The notes: generated by a model from the letters alone, not told the origin. Positions 1 through 8,447 are shown, counted from the stretch's first letter. The stretch is 17,500 nucleotides of DNA from Stramonita haemastoma (GCA_030674155.1 CM060337.1:38072452-38089951), one strand, 5' to 3'. Translations and numbers: made by a program.

Positions 1-129
1 GGTGTAATGGATAACACTGAAGGTTTCCCCAGTAGCAGAGGAAAGGCCTCCAAGTCCCAGTGACCACAGCGCACAAATCCAACACCACTCAGTCCAGAGT
101 GCTAAATTTAGTGTGCCCCTTCCTTTTAC

Positions 130-184
130 CTTTTGCAAGTGTGATCAGTACTGCTATAAATAGCACCAGCTGGCCCCGGCTAGA
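130..184 (-). CDS. Exon H (weak candidate), hydrophobic segment or terminal exon
   Basis: A 55-nt stretch with a good minus-strand acceptor: a branch-like TGCTAAT, pyrimidine tract and CATCTCATCTCAG. It has a fair donor GCAAAAG before GTAAAAG. In phase 0 it reads SSRGQLVLFIAVLITLAK, with a hydrophobic run of about 12 residues that could be part of a membrane segment. However, exon G leaves in phase 1, and in that phase H meets TAG almost at once. So either an exon between G and H was missed, or H is the start of a terminal exon with an early stop, or H is a chance match. Confidence 0.25.
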
Positions 185-374
185 CTGAGATGAGATGGAT
201 ATATTAGCAGCTGAGAGGAGCTGAAAGTGGGGAAATTGACAGCTGTGTGACAGTCATCTCCATCACACCCATTGTGAAGATCCGGAATGGGGACTGAAAG
301 CTCACACAAGACCTAAACCACAGATACTGAAAGTAGTTCTTTTAATTCAAGATCTTGCTTTAGATATAGAAATC

Positions 375-533
375 ATTAACCTCTTTACTGCGCTGATGAC
401 AAACAGCGTTCATCATAGAAACCATTGCCAGCAATACTTAGTTGACGATCGCTGTTTGTCATGATTCAACGCTTCTCTATGTTTCGTCCAGCATGTGCCT
501 GAGCAAAATATGATAGCAGCGAAAGGGTTGATT
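375..533. mobile_element. Fold-back / MITE-like element
   Basis: The two ends are imperfect terminal inverted repeats of about 17 bp: the left end reads ATTAACCTCTTTACTGC, and the complement of the right end reads ATCAACCCTTTCGCTGC (12 of 17 match). Inside, ATGACAAACAGCG at 396-408 has a perfect 13-bp inverted copy at 450-462. The element contains no coding capacity. Size and structure suit a non-autonomous DNA transposon remnant. It sits in the intron downstream of candidate exon G. Confidence 0.45.
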
Positions 534-1748
534 GAATAAGAAGAGGAAACAAAAGCTAGAAATAATGAAATTCTTGAAACTATTGAACAAACATCTTGCA
601 GCTTAATCATAGTTGCACATAAGAAAACTCATCATGAATATAACACACTGAATACATCCAAATCTGAGTATATATGAAGTTTCATACTTGCAACCCCCCA
701 AAAGGCACAAATCTGAAGGATTACAATGAAGCCATGCAAACACCAAGTCAGGCAGTTTACAAACAAGCTTCATATAGCCACAGCCACATGTGTACACACC
801 TCCAAATGACACTGAAAGCTCAGTCGCACGAGTCAGCACAACAACACTCATCATGCCACAGTATGGGGTGTATGCATCAACACTTTTAGTCACAATCTCA
901 CAGTGATTTTTTTTTCTCTATTGCCTGGAATTCAAATACTTTCTTTTCTTTCATACTTTGCATACTGAGATCAGATTGCATTAGTGTAAGAAACAAACCA
1001 TGTTGGCACTTTTACAACAACAACAAAAAGATGTGATGGTCTTTCACATGCTTGTAAATAGTAATTTGTAAGCAATAGACTCTTTGCATTGTCAAACTCT
1101 TTACGATCCCAGTGTGCAGTGAAATTTTTCATTGTTTTCCCACACAGATCACCACACTGTTCTGATGTACCCTGAAAACAGACCAGTTAACAAGTTTGAC
1201 ACCACCCTGAATGGGGAAAAAAAAAACCCTCAGAGAAAAATCCTAGCTGCCTGATAGAAGGCTTTCATTTTCTTTCTTTTCCCAAACCTGCCCACATACA
1301 GTGTGTGTGAAGAAGCAAGCTGTTTGTGTACACAAAACCTAGGATAATTCTTAACTTATCCACGAAAAGAAGTCCGAAGTCCATGGTTAATAAATAAGTA
1401 GACAGATCTGTTTCTGCAATCTCTTAAGTAAAAGTTACTTTTCTTGCTAAAAATACTGACTGCTACAAGTGCCACCATACTGAAGTAAAAAAGTTATGTA
1501 GTGTTATATCATCATGCATTCAGGCAATAACGTCTGACAAGGCAAAGAGCAGGGATGGACTCGTTTTGGAAAAAAGTTCGCAAATTTCATGGTTTAAGAA
1601 AAAGTCAGCCCATTTTTTAAATGGAAAACATGTGAATTCCAGGCAGGCTTGCTGACACCAAGCAGAGGTGGCCACCACGTGTGCAACACAGTCACTTAAA
1701 AAAAACAAAAATAAAAAAAACAACCACAGTCACTTCACGTCTCCTTAC
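534..1748. other. AT-rich intronic stretch, no feature resolved
   Basis: About 1.2 kb of AT-rich sequence on the 3' side of candidate exon G. Both strands were read for exons, and short open frames appear, but none has paired splice sites or coding-like composition. There are only short homopolymers, such as T8 near 907-914 and A-rich runs near 1217-1226 and 1699-1717. Confidence 0.5.
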
Positions 1749-1794
1749 CCACAACCTGCCGGCTGGACCGAGCCGACCTAGCTCGGGGCACCAT
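1749..1794 (-). CDS. Exon G (candidate), 46-nt basic micro-exon
   Basis: A 46-nt GC-rich island inside AT-rich intron. It is bounded by a minus-strand acceptor GCATGTGTAG before ATGGTG and a strong donor TTGTGG before GTAAGG. In phase 0, the phase left by exon F, it reads MVPRARSARSSRQVV and ends in phase 1. The Arg/Ser-rich peptide fits the tone of the preceding exons. The acceptor's pyrimidine tract is poor. If G is spliced directly to candidate exon H, a TAG appears at the second codon and the protein would end in VVV. Whether that is the real C-terminus is unknown. Confidence 0.45.
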
Positions 1795-1880
1795 CTACAC
1801 ATGCACACACCGCTCTCGTGAACCTACTCTTGTGATGTGTCATGCAGGCATGCACAGTTTGATATATATATACATATTCT

Positions 1881-2095
1881 TGATAATAATAATAATAATA
1901 ATAATATATAAAAAAAAAAAATTAATAATGATAATGATGATGATGATGATAATAATAATAATAATAATAATATAATAATAATAACAACAACAACAACAAC
2001 AACAACAATAATAATAACAAAAATAATATAATAATAATAATATAATAATAATAATGATGATGATAATAATGATAATAATAAAAAATGATAATAGT
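1881..2095. repeat. (ATT/AAT)n microsatellite with AAC and ATG variants
   Basis: About 215 bp dominated by TAA/AAT triplets, with blocks of ACA/CAA triplets (about 1984-2007) and GAT triplets. It is the A-rich tail side of the SINE fragment immediately to its right, so it probably grew from that element's tail. The long Ile/Val/Tyr frames read through it are not genes. Confidence 0.9.
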
Positions 2096-2170
2096 ATATG
2101 TGATTTATATAGCGCTGAATCTTGTGGAGTACACAAATCAAAGCACTCTTGACACATGTCATGCAGCAAT
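2096..2170 (-). mobile_element. SINE 3'-end fragment
   Basis: On the minus strand the segment reads ...AAGAGTGCTTTGATTTG..., then GCGCTATATAAATC, and runs into the (ATT)n tract. A GCGCTATATAAAT block followed by an ATT-rich tail is a common 3' end of invertebrate SINEs (general knowledge). No tRNA-like head is seen, so it is truncated at the 5' end. Confidence 0.5.
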
Positions 2171-3038
2171 ACTTGAACCCCCCCAAAAAAGAGTGGCCCT
2201 AAAAATACCAAAGTGTGAGTACGTGTGCATACACAGACATTTGATAGTCTCGCTGCTGTACTGCAAGCATCAACAGTTCCAAGTGTGACAGTGTGTGTGT
2301 GATGATCTAGCAAAACAAACGGGACTTCATTTCCATGCAATGCTGTCTACAGCCAATAATTAGAGCCCCCTAAAAGCCAAGTTATGACTACTGCTACTGA
2401 GCAACAGTTGTGTACTTTGATAATGTCAGACTACAACTATCACAGACTGTCAATAATAACAGCACAGATTTTTTACATGCACTGTAATGGTTGAGTATGT
2501 AGAGTATTTAAATCAATAAGGCTTCGAAATATAGACATGTATACACAAACTAAAAACTTTACAAGCTTTTCAATATCTGTTTTTATCATATACACAGTAC
2601 CTAACGTGCTTTTGAGCAATTTTGTTGAAATAAAAGTTTTCATGCTGTTGATTCATCAAAAAGGAAGAAAAAAATTGGGCCTGATTATTTTTTAATCATT
2701 GAAAACTGAAAGTTCTCAGATAAAATACTGTCCAGTACTGACATATTCAATATAGAAGACATTAGCTGCAGAAGAATAAACACACAGTATACTGCTGCCT
2801 TGCTGCAATGTCTTACTTTCACAAATGTGTATATGTGACCTCTGATAAAAGTGTTACAAATACAACAAGAGAAACACAGCAGAAGTGAGCATAACCAGAG
2901 ATAAAGGACAGTGAAAAAAAAAAGAAACGTACACATCCCCTCCCAGAATGGACGACGTGCAGAAACAGTACAGCACAAGACTCAAAAATACATCCCTCAA
3001 CTCGCGAAACCACACAAAAAAACACAACAACCACCCAC
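2171..3038. other. Intron between exons F and G, no further feature
   Basis: AT-rich intronic sequence. It was checked on both strands for exons and repeats. The only structure is ordinary short A or T runs. The open frames near 2900-3140 are shadows of exon F or of low-complexity intron. Confidence 0.5.
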
Positions 3039-3434
3039 CTCTCCCAAGGCGTCAGTGGAGGAAACATGCACGTACTCCTCACGGCCCACTGTGGAATGCA
3101 CAGCGCTCCCCACACGTTTCCGCTCTTCCAGGGGGATGTAGGTGGCAGCTCCCCCCCTGTCCACCCCTCTCTCCTCCCCAAGCTCCATATCCCGAGGGCT
3201 CATCATCTCCAAGGGGCCGTCCATGCCAGAGGAGTCTCTGTACACAGGGGGGGCAGGGTCCCCGCTCTCGCTACGAGCCTTCGTCTGTTGCTGGAAGTCG
3301 ATCACAGTTCCTCCTCCTCCACTGCTACCACTACCCGAGGCCGCTTTCTTGTGACCTCCGCCCACAAAGTCGGGTCGCGCCGACACTGCTCCCCCCTGGT
3401 GGTGCTGGAGTTGTCTCACTTCTTGCAGTTTGTG
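3039..3434 (-). CDS. Exon F, coding exon: end of coiled coil plus Gly/Ser-rich charged tail
   Basis: Exon of 396 nt (132 codons), phase 0 in and phase 0 out. The acceptor has a branch-site match CCCTAAC, then a pyrimidine tract and CAACCCTCAG. The donor is GGAGAG before GTGGGT. The peptide opens with HKLQEVRQLQHHQ, continuing the coiled coil of exon E. It then becomes disordered: a Gly/Ser run (ASGSGSSGGGGT), IDFQQQTKARSESGDPAPPV, PLEMMSPRDMELGEER, then AATYIPLEERKRVGSAVHST and EEYVHVSSTDALGE. GC content is far above the flanks. YIPL and EEYVHV could be tyrosine-based or phosphorylation motifs, but that is only suggestive. An alternative donor (GGCC before GTGAGG) lies 45 to 50 nt inside the exon end and would change the phase. 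Confidence 0.82.
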
Positions 3435-3477
3435 CTGAGGGTTGGGGGAGAGTATGGGTTAGGGTTGTGTAGGATTG

Positions 3478-3756
3478 ATACTTTATTTATTTTATTTTAT
3501 TTTTATTTTATTCTATTCTTTTATATCAAGGATAACGGAACAAGCACTCTTGTGCTTTTTTTCACATCCAGTCCCTGTGTGTATGCAGTTTTGTGAATGT
3601 CATCTGTTCCCTCCGGCACATGATGGCTTACTCTTACGAAAAGCAGAACAGGATTTAACATGTGCGCAAGATGTTCTGCATGTGTTCACACACGGAGCCT
3701 CGGTTTATAGTCTCATCTGAAGGACTTTCGGGGAGAGTGGAGTCAGCACTGATACT
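3478..3756 (-). mobile_element. tRNA-derived SINE family 1, 5'-truncated copy
   Basis: Shares its body with the full copy at 7838-8199: a TTTAT-rich tail, TTCTTTTATAT, GATAA, CACTC..GTGCTTTTTTTCA, CATCTGTTCCC, CTTACGAAAAGC, GGATTTAA and AGATGTTCTGCATGTGTTC are in the same order. It ends near the motif GTCAGCACTGATA and lacks the tRNA-like head. It lies in the intron just upstream of exon F in gene sense, within about 45 nt of the exon. Confidence 0.75.
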
Positions 3757-4516
3757 GGATTGAGTGTATGATAGATGCTGCATTGTGTGGGATTAATGAT
3801 GCATTGTGTATAATTGACACTGTCTTACACACACTGCAATAAACACAAGCCTTGACAAACCCCTAACCAACAAAAGAGAACAGATTTGCACACTATGGCA
3901 AACATTTGTAATCTGAAAGGGTCGGTGGTCTTTTTTAGGTGTGGACAATGAGAAGAAGACCAATACAATTCTTTAAAGCATTCTGGTTTATGTAATATTG
4001 TTTACAAGCCTTTCCTGCTGGTATGTTAGATGACAAGAGAGAAGCATTTTACAATTTTTTTTTCATTCCAGTGCTACATATCCAAGGTTTACCAATGGTG
4101 AGACTTTTGCCCATGTGACTGTCCACACATCCCCCCCCCCTCCCTACCTTGGAGCTGTAGCTGAGGAATGCAAAATTAAAAATGAAAAAAATTTCAGAGA
4201 AAAAAGTTTTTACCATGACAGGATTTATATGGGGTTATAAGCTCTCTTTTGTGTGCGCCTATATCACTTGTAATACTTGTAAATAAATTTCTACTTAACG
4301 AAAAAAAAACACCCCCATACATTAACAAAACTTCAGAATACAGCATTTATGTGAATCACTAAGTAAACATATTACTTTATATTGTGAATACAGACACTTG
4401 CTTAGTTGGAGTCCGTTATTGTTGAAAATATGCATGCCATACTGAAACAAAAACTAACAGTAAAAACAGCGAAAACCATGCCTATCCAATATTAGACCCG
4501 CATGGATTGTGCTTAC
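3757..4516. other. Intron between exons E and F, remainder
   Basis: AT-rich intron. It holds a C9-type run (about 4132-4141) and a chance micro-exon-like string near 4151-4163. No coding region, RNA gene or repeat array was found. Confidence 0.5.
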
Positions 4517-4595
4517 CTCAATTTTGTCTTCTATTTCGTTGGTCAAATCCTGAATTTCGTCGTTGGTTTCTTTGATCAGCTGTTTGATGTAGGTG
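4517..4595 (-). CDS. Exon E, coiled-coil exon, 26 codons
   Basis: Exon of 79 nt, phase 2 in and phase 0 out. The acceptor is ATGTTTTCAG before CACCTAC; the donor is ATTGAG before GTAAGC, the best donor in the gene. It encodes TYIKQLIKETNDEIQ, then DLTNEIEDKIE, with hydrophobic residues (I, I/L, I, L, I, I) spaced mostly 3 and 4 apart, typical of a parallel coiled coil. The heptads continue into exon F (HKLQEVRQLQ), which supports the splice junction independently of phase. The length is not a multiple of three, so skipping would shift the frame. A long CA repeat (in RNA sense) lies 37 to 127 nt upstream of the acceptor. Coiled coils are too common to name a family. Confidence 0.82.
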
Positions 4596-4631
4596 CTGAA
4601 AACATTAATGATCAACATCAACATGAGTTTA

Positions 4632-4647
4632 ATGTGTGTGTGTGTGA

Positions 4648-4722
<75 letters not shown>
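4632..4722. repeat. (GT)n microsatellite upstream of exon E
   Basis: About 90 bp of GT repeat with one AA interruption. In gene sense it is (CA)n ending 37 nt before the exon E acceptor. CA-rich RNA is a known binding platform for hnRNP L-type splicing regulators in animals, so an effect on exon E is possible but unproven. Confidence 0.97.
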
Positions 4723-4724
<2 letters not shown>

Positions 4725-4812
4725 CGTGTTTTCATTTTAATGTCTATCCTTTAACAAGTGATTTTAAACAGGACATGGAGAGGAGAAGGAGACAGAAGTG
4801 AATGTATTTGTG

Positions 4813-4824
4813 TTGATTTGTAAA
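4813..4824. repeat. Target-site duplication, left copy
   Basis: TTGATTTGTAAA, identical to 5125-5136, bracketing the SINE at 4825-5124. Confidence 0.85.
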
Positions 4825-5124
4825 TTATAAATAATAATGTTAATGTCTGTCCCGAGCCATAAGGCTCATCAGGCCGGTGCTTATCCCGGTTTCTGTGGCG
4901 TTTAGCGACTGAGAGTCATAGACTCCCCCCTGGATAGGACACCAGTCTATCGCAGGGTTAACCCCCAACACAAGGTTGGTACCCCTTTTACACCCGGGTG
5001 GGGTGAGAAAATAGCCGTAAAGTGCCTTTTCCAAGGGCACAACGCCATAGCCGAAAGCTGGGATCGAACCCGCAACCTTTAGATTACGAGTCCAACGCCC
5101 TAACCACTAGACTACAGCGGCGGC
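4825..5124 (-). mobile_element. tRNA-derived SINE (type 2), complete, with 12-bp target-site duplication
   Basis: A 300-bp element on the minus strand. The head is tRNA-like, with A box TAGTCTAGTGGTTAG and B box GGTTCGATCCC. A five-pair anticodon-like stem-loop has CGT in the loop (5086-5088 on plus), so it resembles tRNA-Thr. The body contains CTTGGAAAAGGCACTTTAC, TCTCACCCC and ACTGGTGTCCTATCC, and the tail is AT-rich (ATTATTATTTATAA). Identical 12-bp TTGATTTGTAAA copies flank it at 4813-4824 and 5125-5136. Perfect duplications imply a recent insertion. It is not a functional tRNA: the acceptor stem is incomplete and a long body follows. Confidence 0.9.
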
Positions 5125-5136
5125 TTGATTTGTAAA
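5125..5136. repeat. Target-site duplication, right copy
   Basis: TTGATTTGTAAA, identical to 4813-4824; abuts the 5' (tRNA-like) end of the SINE. Confidence 0.85.
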
Positions 5137-5255
5137 GTTGAATGAATAATACTTGGAAAAAACAGATCTAACAATGAGAAATTCACTGAACTGCACACAC
5201 AAAAAAATAAAACAAAGGAAAAGAGATAAACTTGAGTAAGCCCACATGCGAGTAG

Positions 5256-5930
<675 letters not shown>

Positions 5931-6045
5931 GCATGTGCGCCTGCATGCACGTACACATATATATATACACACACACACGGCATATATGCACACACTCATA
6001 CAAACATTCACAAACTCACACAAACAATGACAGAACTGAACTGAC

Positions 6046-6269
6046 CCCGTGGCAGAAGTAAGAGAGGACTTGGGCCTGTTGGGGGGGGCGGTGAGGGAGG
6101 TCTGCATCTGGCGAATGGAGTCCATGGCCTCCACCACCTCGCGGGAGGTGTGGGCAGACTTCACGCGCGGGGGTGCGCTGCCAGCCCCCCCCCTCACTGT
6201 CGCACAGACCCATCAGAGCCCGGGGCGTGGGGCCCGAGTCTGGGTCCTCCTCCTCTCCTTCATGCATGC
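6046..6269 (-). CDS. Exon D, coding exon with a one-base frameshift in a G9 run
   Basis: Exon of 224 nt. The acceptor is GTGTGTATCAG before GCATGC; the donor is CCACGGG before GTCAGT. The first half reads MHEGEEEDPDSGPTPRALMG then LCDSEGG in phase 1. The second half is coding-like in the next frame: AGSAPPRVKSAHTSREVVEA, then MDSIRQMQTSLTAPPNRPKS and SLTSATG. The change of frame falls in a run of nine Gs (6184-6192 on the plus strand, as C9). With eight Gs the exon would leave in phase 2, exactly what exon E needs. With nine it enters exon E in phase 0 and meets TGA at the end of E. The helical segment SREVVEAMDSIRQMQ precedes the coiled coil of E/F. The indel may be a sequencing or assembly error, a polymorphism, or true inactivation. 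The 5' end of the exon is duplicated twice upstream in the intron. Confidence 0.72.
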
Positions 6270-6626
6270 CTGATACACACAGCAGCAGTACAGTTATAAC
6301 CCTCTTGCATTTGGATTCTCTGAACATGAACTGCCCCTATGAGTCTGTGTCCTCTTCCTCTCTTTCGTGCATGCCTGATACAGACACAGACACAGGACAC
6401 AGACACAGACACACAGAGAGACACACAGAGACACACACACACACACACAGCAGCAGCAGTGCAGTTATAACCCTCTTGCATTTGGATTCTCTGAACACAA
6501 ACTGCCCCTTTGAGTCTGTGTCCTCCTCCTCTCTTTCGTGCATGCCTGACACACACACACACAGACAGCAGCAGTGCAGTTATAACTCTCTTGCATTCGG
6601 ATTCTCTGAACACAAATTGCCCCTAT
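6235..6626 (-). repeat. Tandem triplication of exon D start and its splice acceptor
   Basis: Three consecutive copies of a unit that contains about 35 nt of exon D, the acceptor, and about 60 nt of upstream intron. The copies span about 6235-6340 (the real exon edge), 6341-6511 and 6512-6626. Each carries the exon motif encoding GMHE.EEED.DS, then TCAGGCATG, an expandable CA/GACA tract, GCAGCAGTGCAGTTATAAC, CTTGCATT.GGATTCTCTGAAC and the AACTGCCCC block. Copy 2 has an in-frame TAG just after the duplicated exon piece; copy 3 stays open into the CA tract. Neither extra copy has a matching donor. Confidence 0.85.
6379..6450. repeat. (GACACA)n/(CA)n microsatellite inside duplicated unit 2
   Basis: Variable ACAGAC, ACACAGAG and ACAC repeats; accounts for the longer second copy of the tandem unit. 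Confidence 0.85.
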
Positions 6627-7296
6627 TTTTTTCGCATTCCATCAGGTCAGTCACACATGCTGGCTGGCCTTTTCCTCCTTCTAAGTACATACCAGCAGCA
6701 ATAATTACTTCCAGACTCTCATGTGGTAGCAGTGATGGTCACAGCATGATGGAAATCTACTGTGTGTAAATCCCGGTTCAGTATTCAAGGGGGGGGGGGG
6801 GGGGGCAATTGTTTAATCTTGGCAAATCCCGGGTTCGGGACTGAGAGGGATAGGGTATTGACAGCAAAAAAAAAAAAAAAAGGTATTGACAGAATGACTT
6901 TGTCATGGTTGGTTTTATGAGTCTTTTCTTCTTTTCTTTTTTTGTTTTCTCTTCTTGGCTAGTGCTCTGGGATTCACCTTTTGATGAGATTCTGTGTGTA
7001 TATGCGGCCATTTTTGTCCACCATGAAGGTGGCTTCATTGGTGGCTTCATTTCGACTCTGGGGATGTATGCTGGGTATGTTGGTATTTTCTGAACCCACC
7101 TGAATGCTGACATGAATTACTGGGTCTTTAATGTGCATATCTGATCTTCTGCATGTGTATATACATCAAACTCACATGTCATTATCATTCACATTTCTTG
7201 TTAATGTTACCATCATTACTGTTGATATGATCACCATTATCACTTTTTTAGAATGTAATCATTGTATGTGATAACCAGTGAAGACACGCGCCTCAC
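6627..7296. other. Intron between exons C and D, with G17 and a dispersed-repeat body
   Basis: Contains a 17-base G run (6789-6805), followed by AAATCCCGGGTTCGGGACT, which resembles a decayed tRNA B-box region of a SINE. An A run lies at about 6866-6881. The segment about 6960-7170 is a repeat body, listed separately. Confidence 0.55.
6960..7170 (-). mobile_element. Dispersed repeat body (SINE-like), copy 1
   Basis: Includes GCTGGGTATGTTGGTATTTT, then AACCCACCTGAATGCTGACA, TGAATTACTGGGTCTTTAAT and GTGCATATCTGATCTTCTGC. A shorter related segment at 16680-16752 has CTGGGTGAATCTGTG, CCTATAACCCACCAAATGCT, GGCATGAGTTATGGGATC and TTTAAT. The motif order resembles a repeat body I associate with gastropod genomes (memory-based, unverified). 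No complete head or tail was resolved. Confidence 0.5.
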
Positions 7297-7380
7297 CTTT
7301 CCTGCTCTTGCGGCCATCATTGCTGCGTTCCCAGTTGCGGCGTGATGTGCTGGCATGACCTTTGTCTTTTGAACCTTGAC
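7297..7380 (-). CDS. Exon C, short basic coding exon, 28 codons
   Basis: Coding exon of 84 nt, phase 1 in and phase 1 out. The acceptor is a good pyrimidine-rich site ending TTTTGTACACAG, and the donor is AGGAAAG before GTGAGG. The peptide is QGSKDKGHASTSRRNWERSN followed by DGRKSRK. It is strongly basic, with closely spaced Ser/Arg/Lys that would suit kinase sites or a nuclear-localisation-like patch (DGRKSRK); this is composition only, not a proven motif. Both junctions create a Gly codon with neighbouring exons, and B, C and D all join in frame. The exon is phase-symmetric. Confidence 0.8.
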
Positions 7381-7786
7381 CTGTGTACAAAAGAAATCCG
7401 TTGTCATTATTGTTTCTACCCTCTAGTGGAAAAAACCAAAAACCCAATCCACATACATGAGGTGAATACTTCTCTCCTCTCTCCATCTCCCCCTGCAAAC
7501 GCTCCATTCAGAGTAAAACATTCAGAGTAAAACATTCGTACATGTATCTGAAAAAAAAAATGAGCCAATTATCCTCCCTGATATTTAAACATTCATCTAT
7601 GCTCATGCACAGACACAGACACACACACAAACACACACCTGTCAGTGCATTTATTCCCTTCATGCCTACATAAGCACAGAAGATCACATTGTGAATCCTG
7701 TACCCCTCAAAAAATACAACCCCCTAAAACTCTAAACTTTTAAAGTGTTAGCTGACACTTTCGGGCAGTCCTCTTGCAGAGCTTTG
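7381..7786. other. Intron between exons B and C, proximal part
   Basis: AT-rich intron with a short 14-bp duplication (CATTCAGAGTAAAA twice, about 7505-7534) and a weak (CA)n tract near 7610-7637. No gene or RNA feature seen. Confidence 0.5.
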
Positions 7787-7832
7787 ATCACAGGAGAAGG
7801 TCGGGCACTCCTCAGCCCAGCCCCTAAGGGAA
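7787..7832 (+). repeat. 46-bp direct repeat flanking SINE, left copy
   Basis: Begins ATCACAGGAGAAGGTCGGGC and ends CCCCTAAGGGAA. It matches 8208-8253 at all but a few positions (GTCGGG versus ATTAGG). Confidence 0.85.
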
Positions 7833-7837
7833 AATAT

Positions 7838-8199
7838 TCTTTATTTATTTCTTTCTTTTATTCTTTTATATTGAGGATAATGGGATAAACACTCGTGTGC
7901 TTTTTTTCATCCAGTCCCCGTGTGTATGCAGTTGTGTAAATATTATCATCTGTTCCCACTGGCACACAATGCCTACTCTTACGAAAAGCGGAACAGGATT
8001 TAATGTGTGGGCAAGATATTCTGCATGTGTTCGCACATGGGCCTCAGTTTACAGTCTCATCCAAATGACTATCGGAGAGCGTGGAGTAAGCACTGATGTT
8101 AACTCCAGGAGAAAATTCTCCTTGACTGGGAATCAAACTCGGGTCATCAAATTGCAAGCGCAATGTTCTGACCACTAGGCTATCCTGTTCCCCCACAGG
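7838..8199 (-). mobile_element. tRNA-derived SINE family 1, near full-length copy
   Basis: On the minus strand the head reads AACAGGATAGCCTAGTGGTC (A box TAGCCTAGTGG), then CCGAGTTTGATTCCCAG (B box with one C-to-T change). The body contains GGAGAATTTTCTCCTGGAG (a short palindrome), GCTTACTCCACGCTCTCC, GAACACATGCAGAA..., TTTTCGTAAGAG, GGGAACAGATGATAATA, CACACGGGGACTGGATG and AGCACACGAGTG. It ends in a TATAAAAGAATAAAAG-type tail. This is the only copy here with the tRNA-like head. It lies between two 46-bp direct repeats, much longer than a usual target duplication. Confidence 0.85.
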
Positions 8200-8207
8200 A
8201 AGTTTTC

Positions 8208-8253
8208 ATCACAGGAGAAGATTAGGCACTCCTCAGCCCAGCCCCTAAGGGAA
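8208..8253 (+). repeat. 46-bp direct repeat flanking SINE, right copy
   Basis: Second copy of the repeat at 7787-7832; about 60 nt before the exon B donor side. Confidence 0.85.
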
Positions 8254-8315
8254 TACAGAGAAGAGAGACCACTGCACTGTAAGAAGCCAAAAGCTGAAGG
8301 CAAAAGGTCGGTCAC

Positions 8316-8447
8316 CTGACTGGTGTGAGGTGTCTGAGGTCCCCTGTCCCAGGAGGGAGATGGGCTGGGTCAGGATGACCGATTCCCCAGGTGCCTTGTA
8401 GCTGACCGCCGTGGCCGAAGGTACCCTGGTCCTCAGGTGAGGCTTAC
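8316..8447 (-). CDS. Exon B, internal coding exon, 44 codons
   Basis: Coding exon of 132 nt, phase 1 in and phase 1 out. The acceptor is TGTGTGACAG before GTAAGCC, and the donor is CAGTCAG before GTGACC. Joined to exon A, the split codon becomes GGT (Gly) and the frame stays open. The peptide includes KPHLRTRVPSATAVSYKAPG, then a hydrophobic-polar stretch ESVILTQPISLLGQGTSDTS, ending HQSG. The only domain-like feature is the short ESVILTQPISLL run, which could be a docking motif; this is speculation. The block is GC-rich against AT-rich flanks. It lies just past a 46-bp repeat flanking a SINE. Because it is phase-symmetric it could be skipped without breaking the frame. Confidence 0.78.

Noticed and set aside
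674..889. 71-residue plus-strand frame starting MKFHTCNPP
   Set aside because: Composition is not coding-like (many His, Ser, Gln from CA-rich sequence) and there is no further exon evidence.
3448..3462. Telomere-like GGGTTAGGGTT
   Set aside because: A single occurrence within the branch-site and pyrimidine region of the exon F acceptor, read on the opposite strand.
4151..4163. 13-nt micro-exon-like string on the minus strand between exons E and F (acceptor CCTCAG, donor CAAG before GTAGGG)
   Set aside because: Thirteen nt would break the phase 0-0 join of E and F, and the donor sits beside a C/G homopolymer.
5050..5124. Possible tRNA-Thr (CGT) gene
   Set aside because: It has A and B boxes and an anticodon loop, but the acceptor stem is incomplete and it heads a 300-bp SINE with target duplications.
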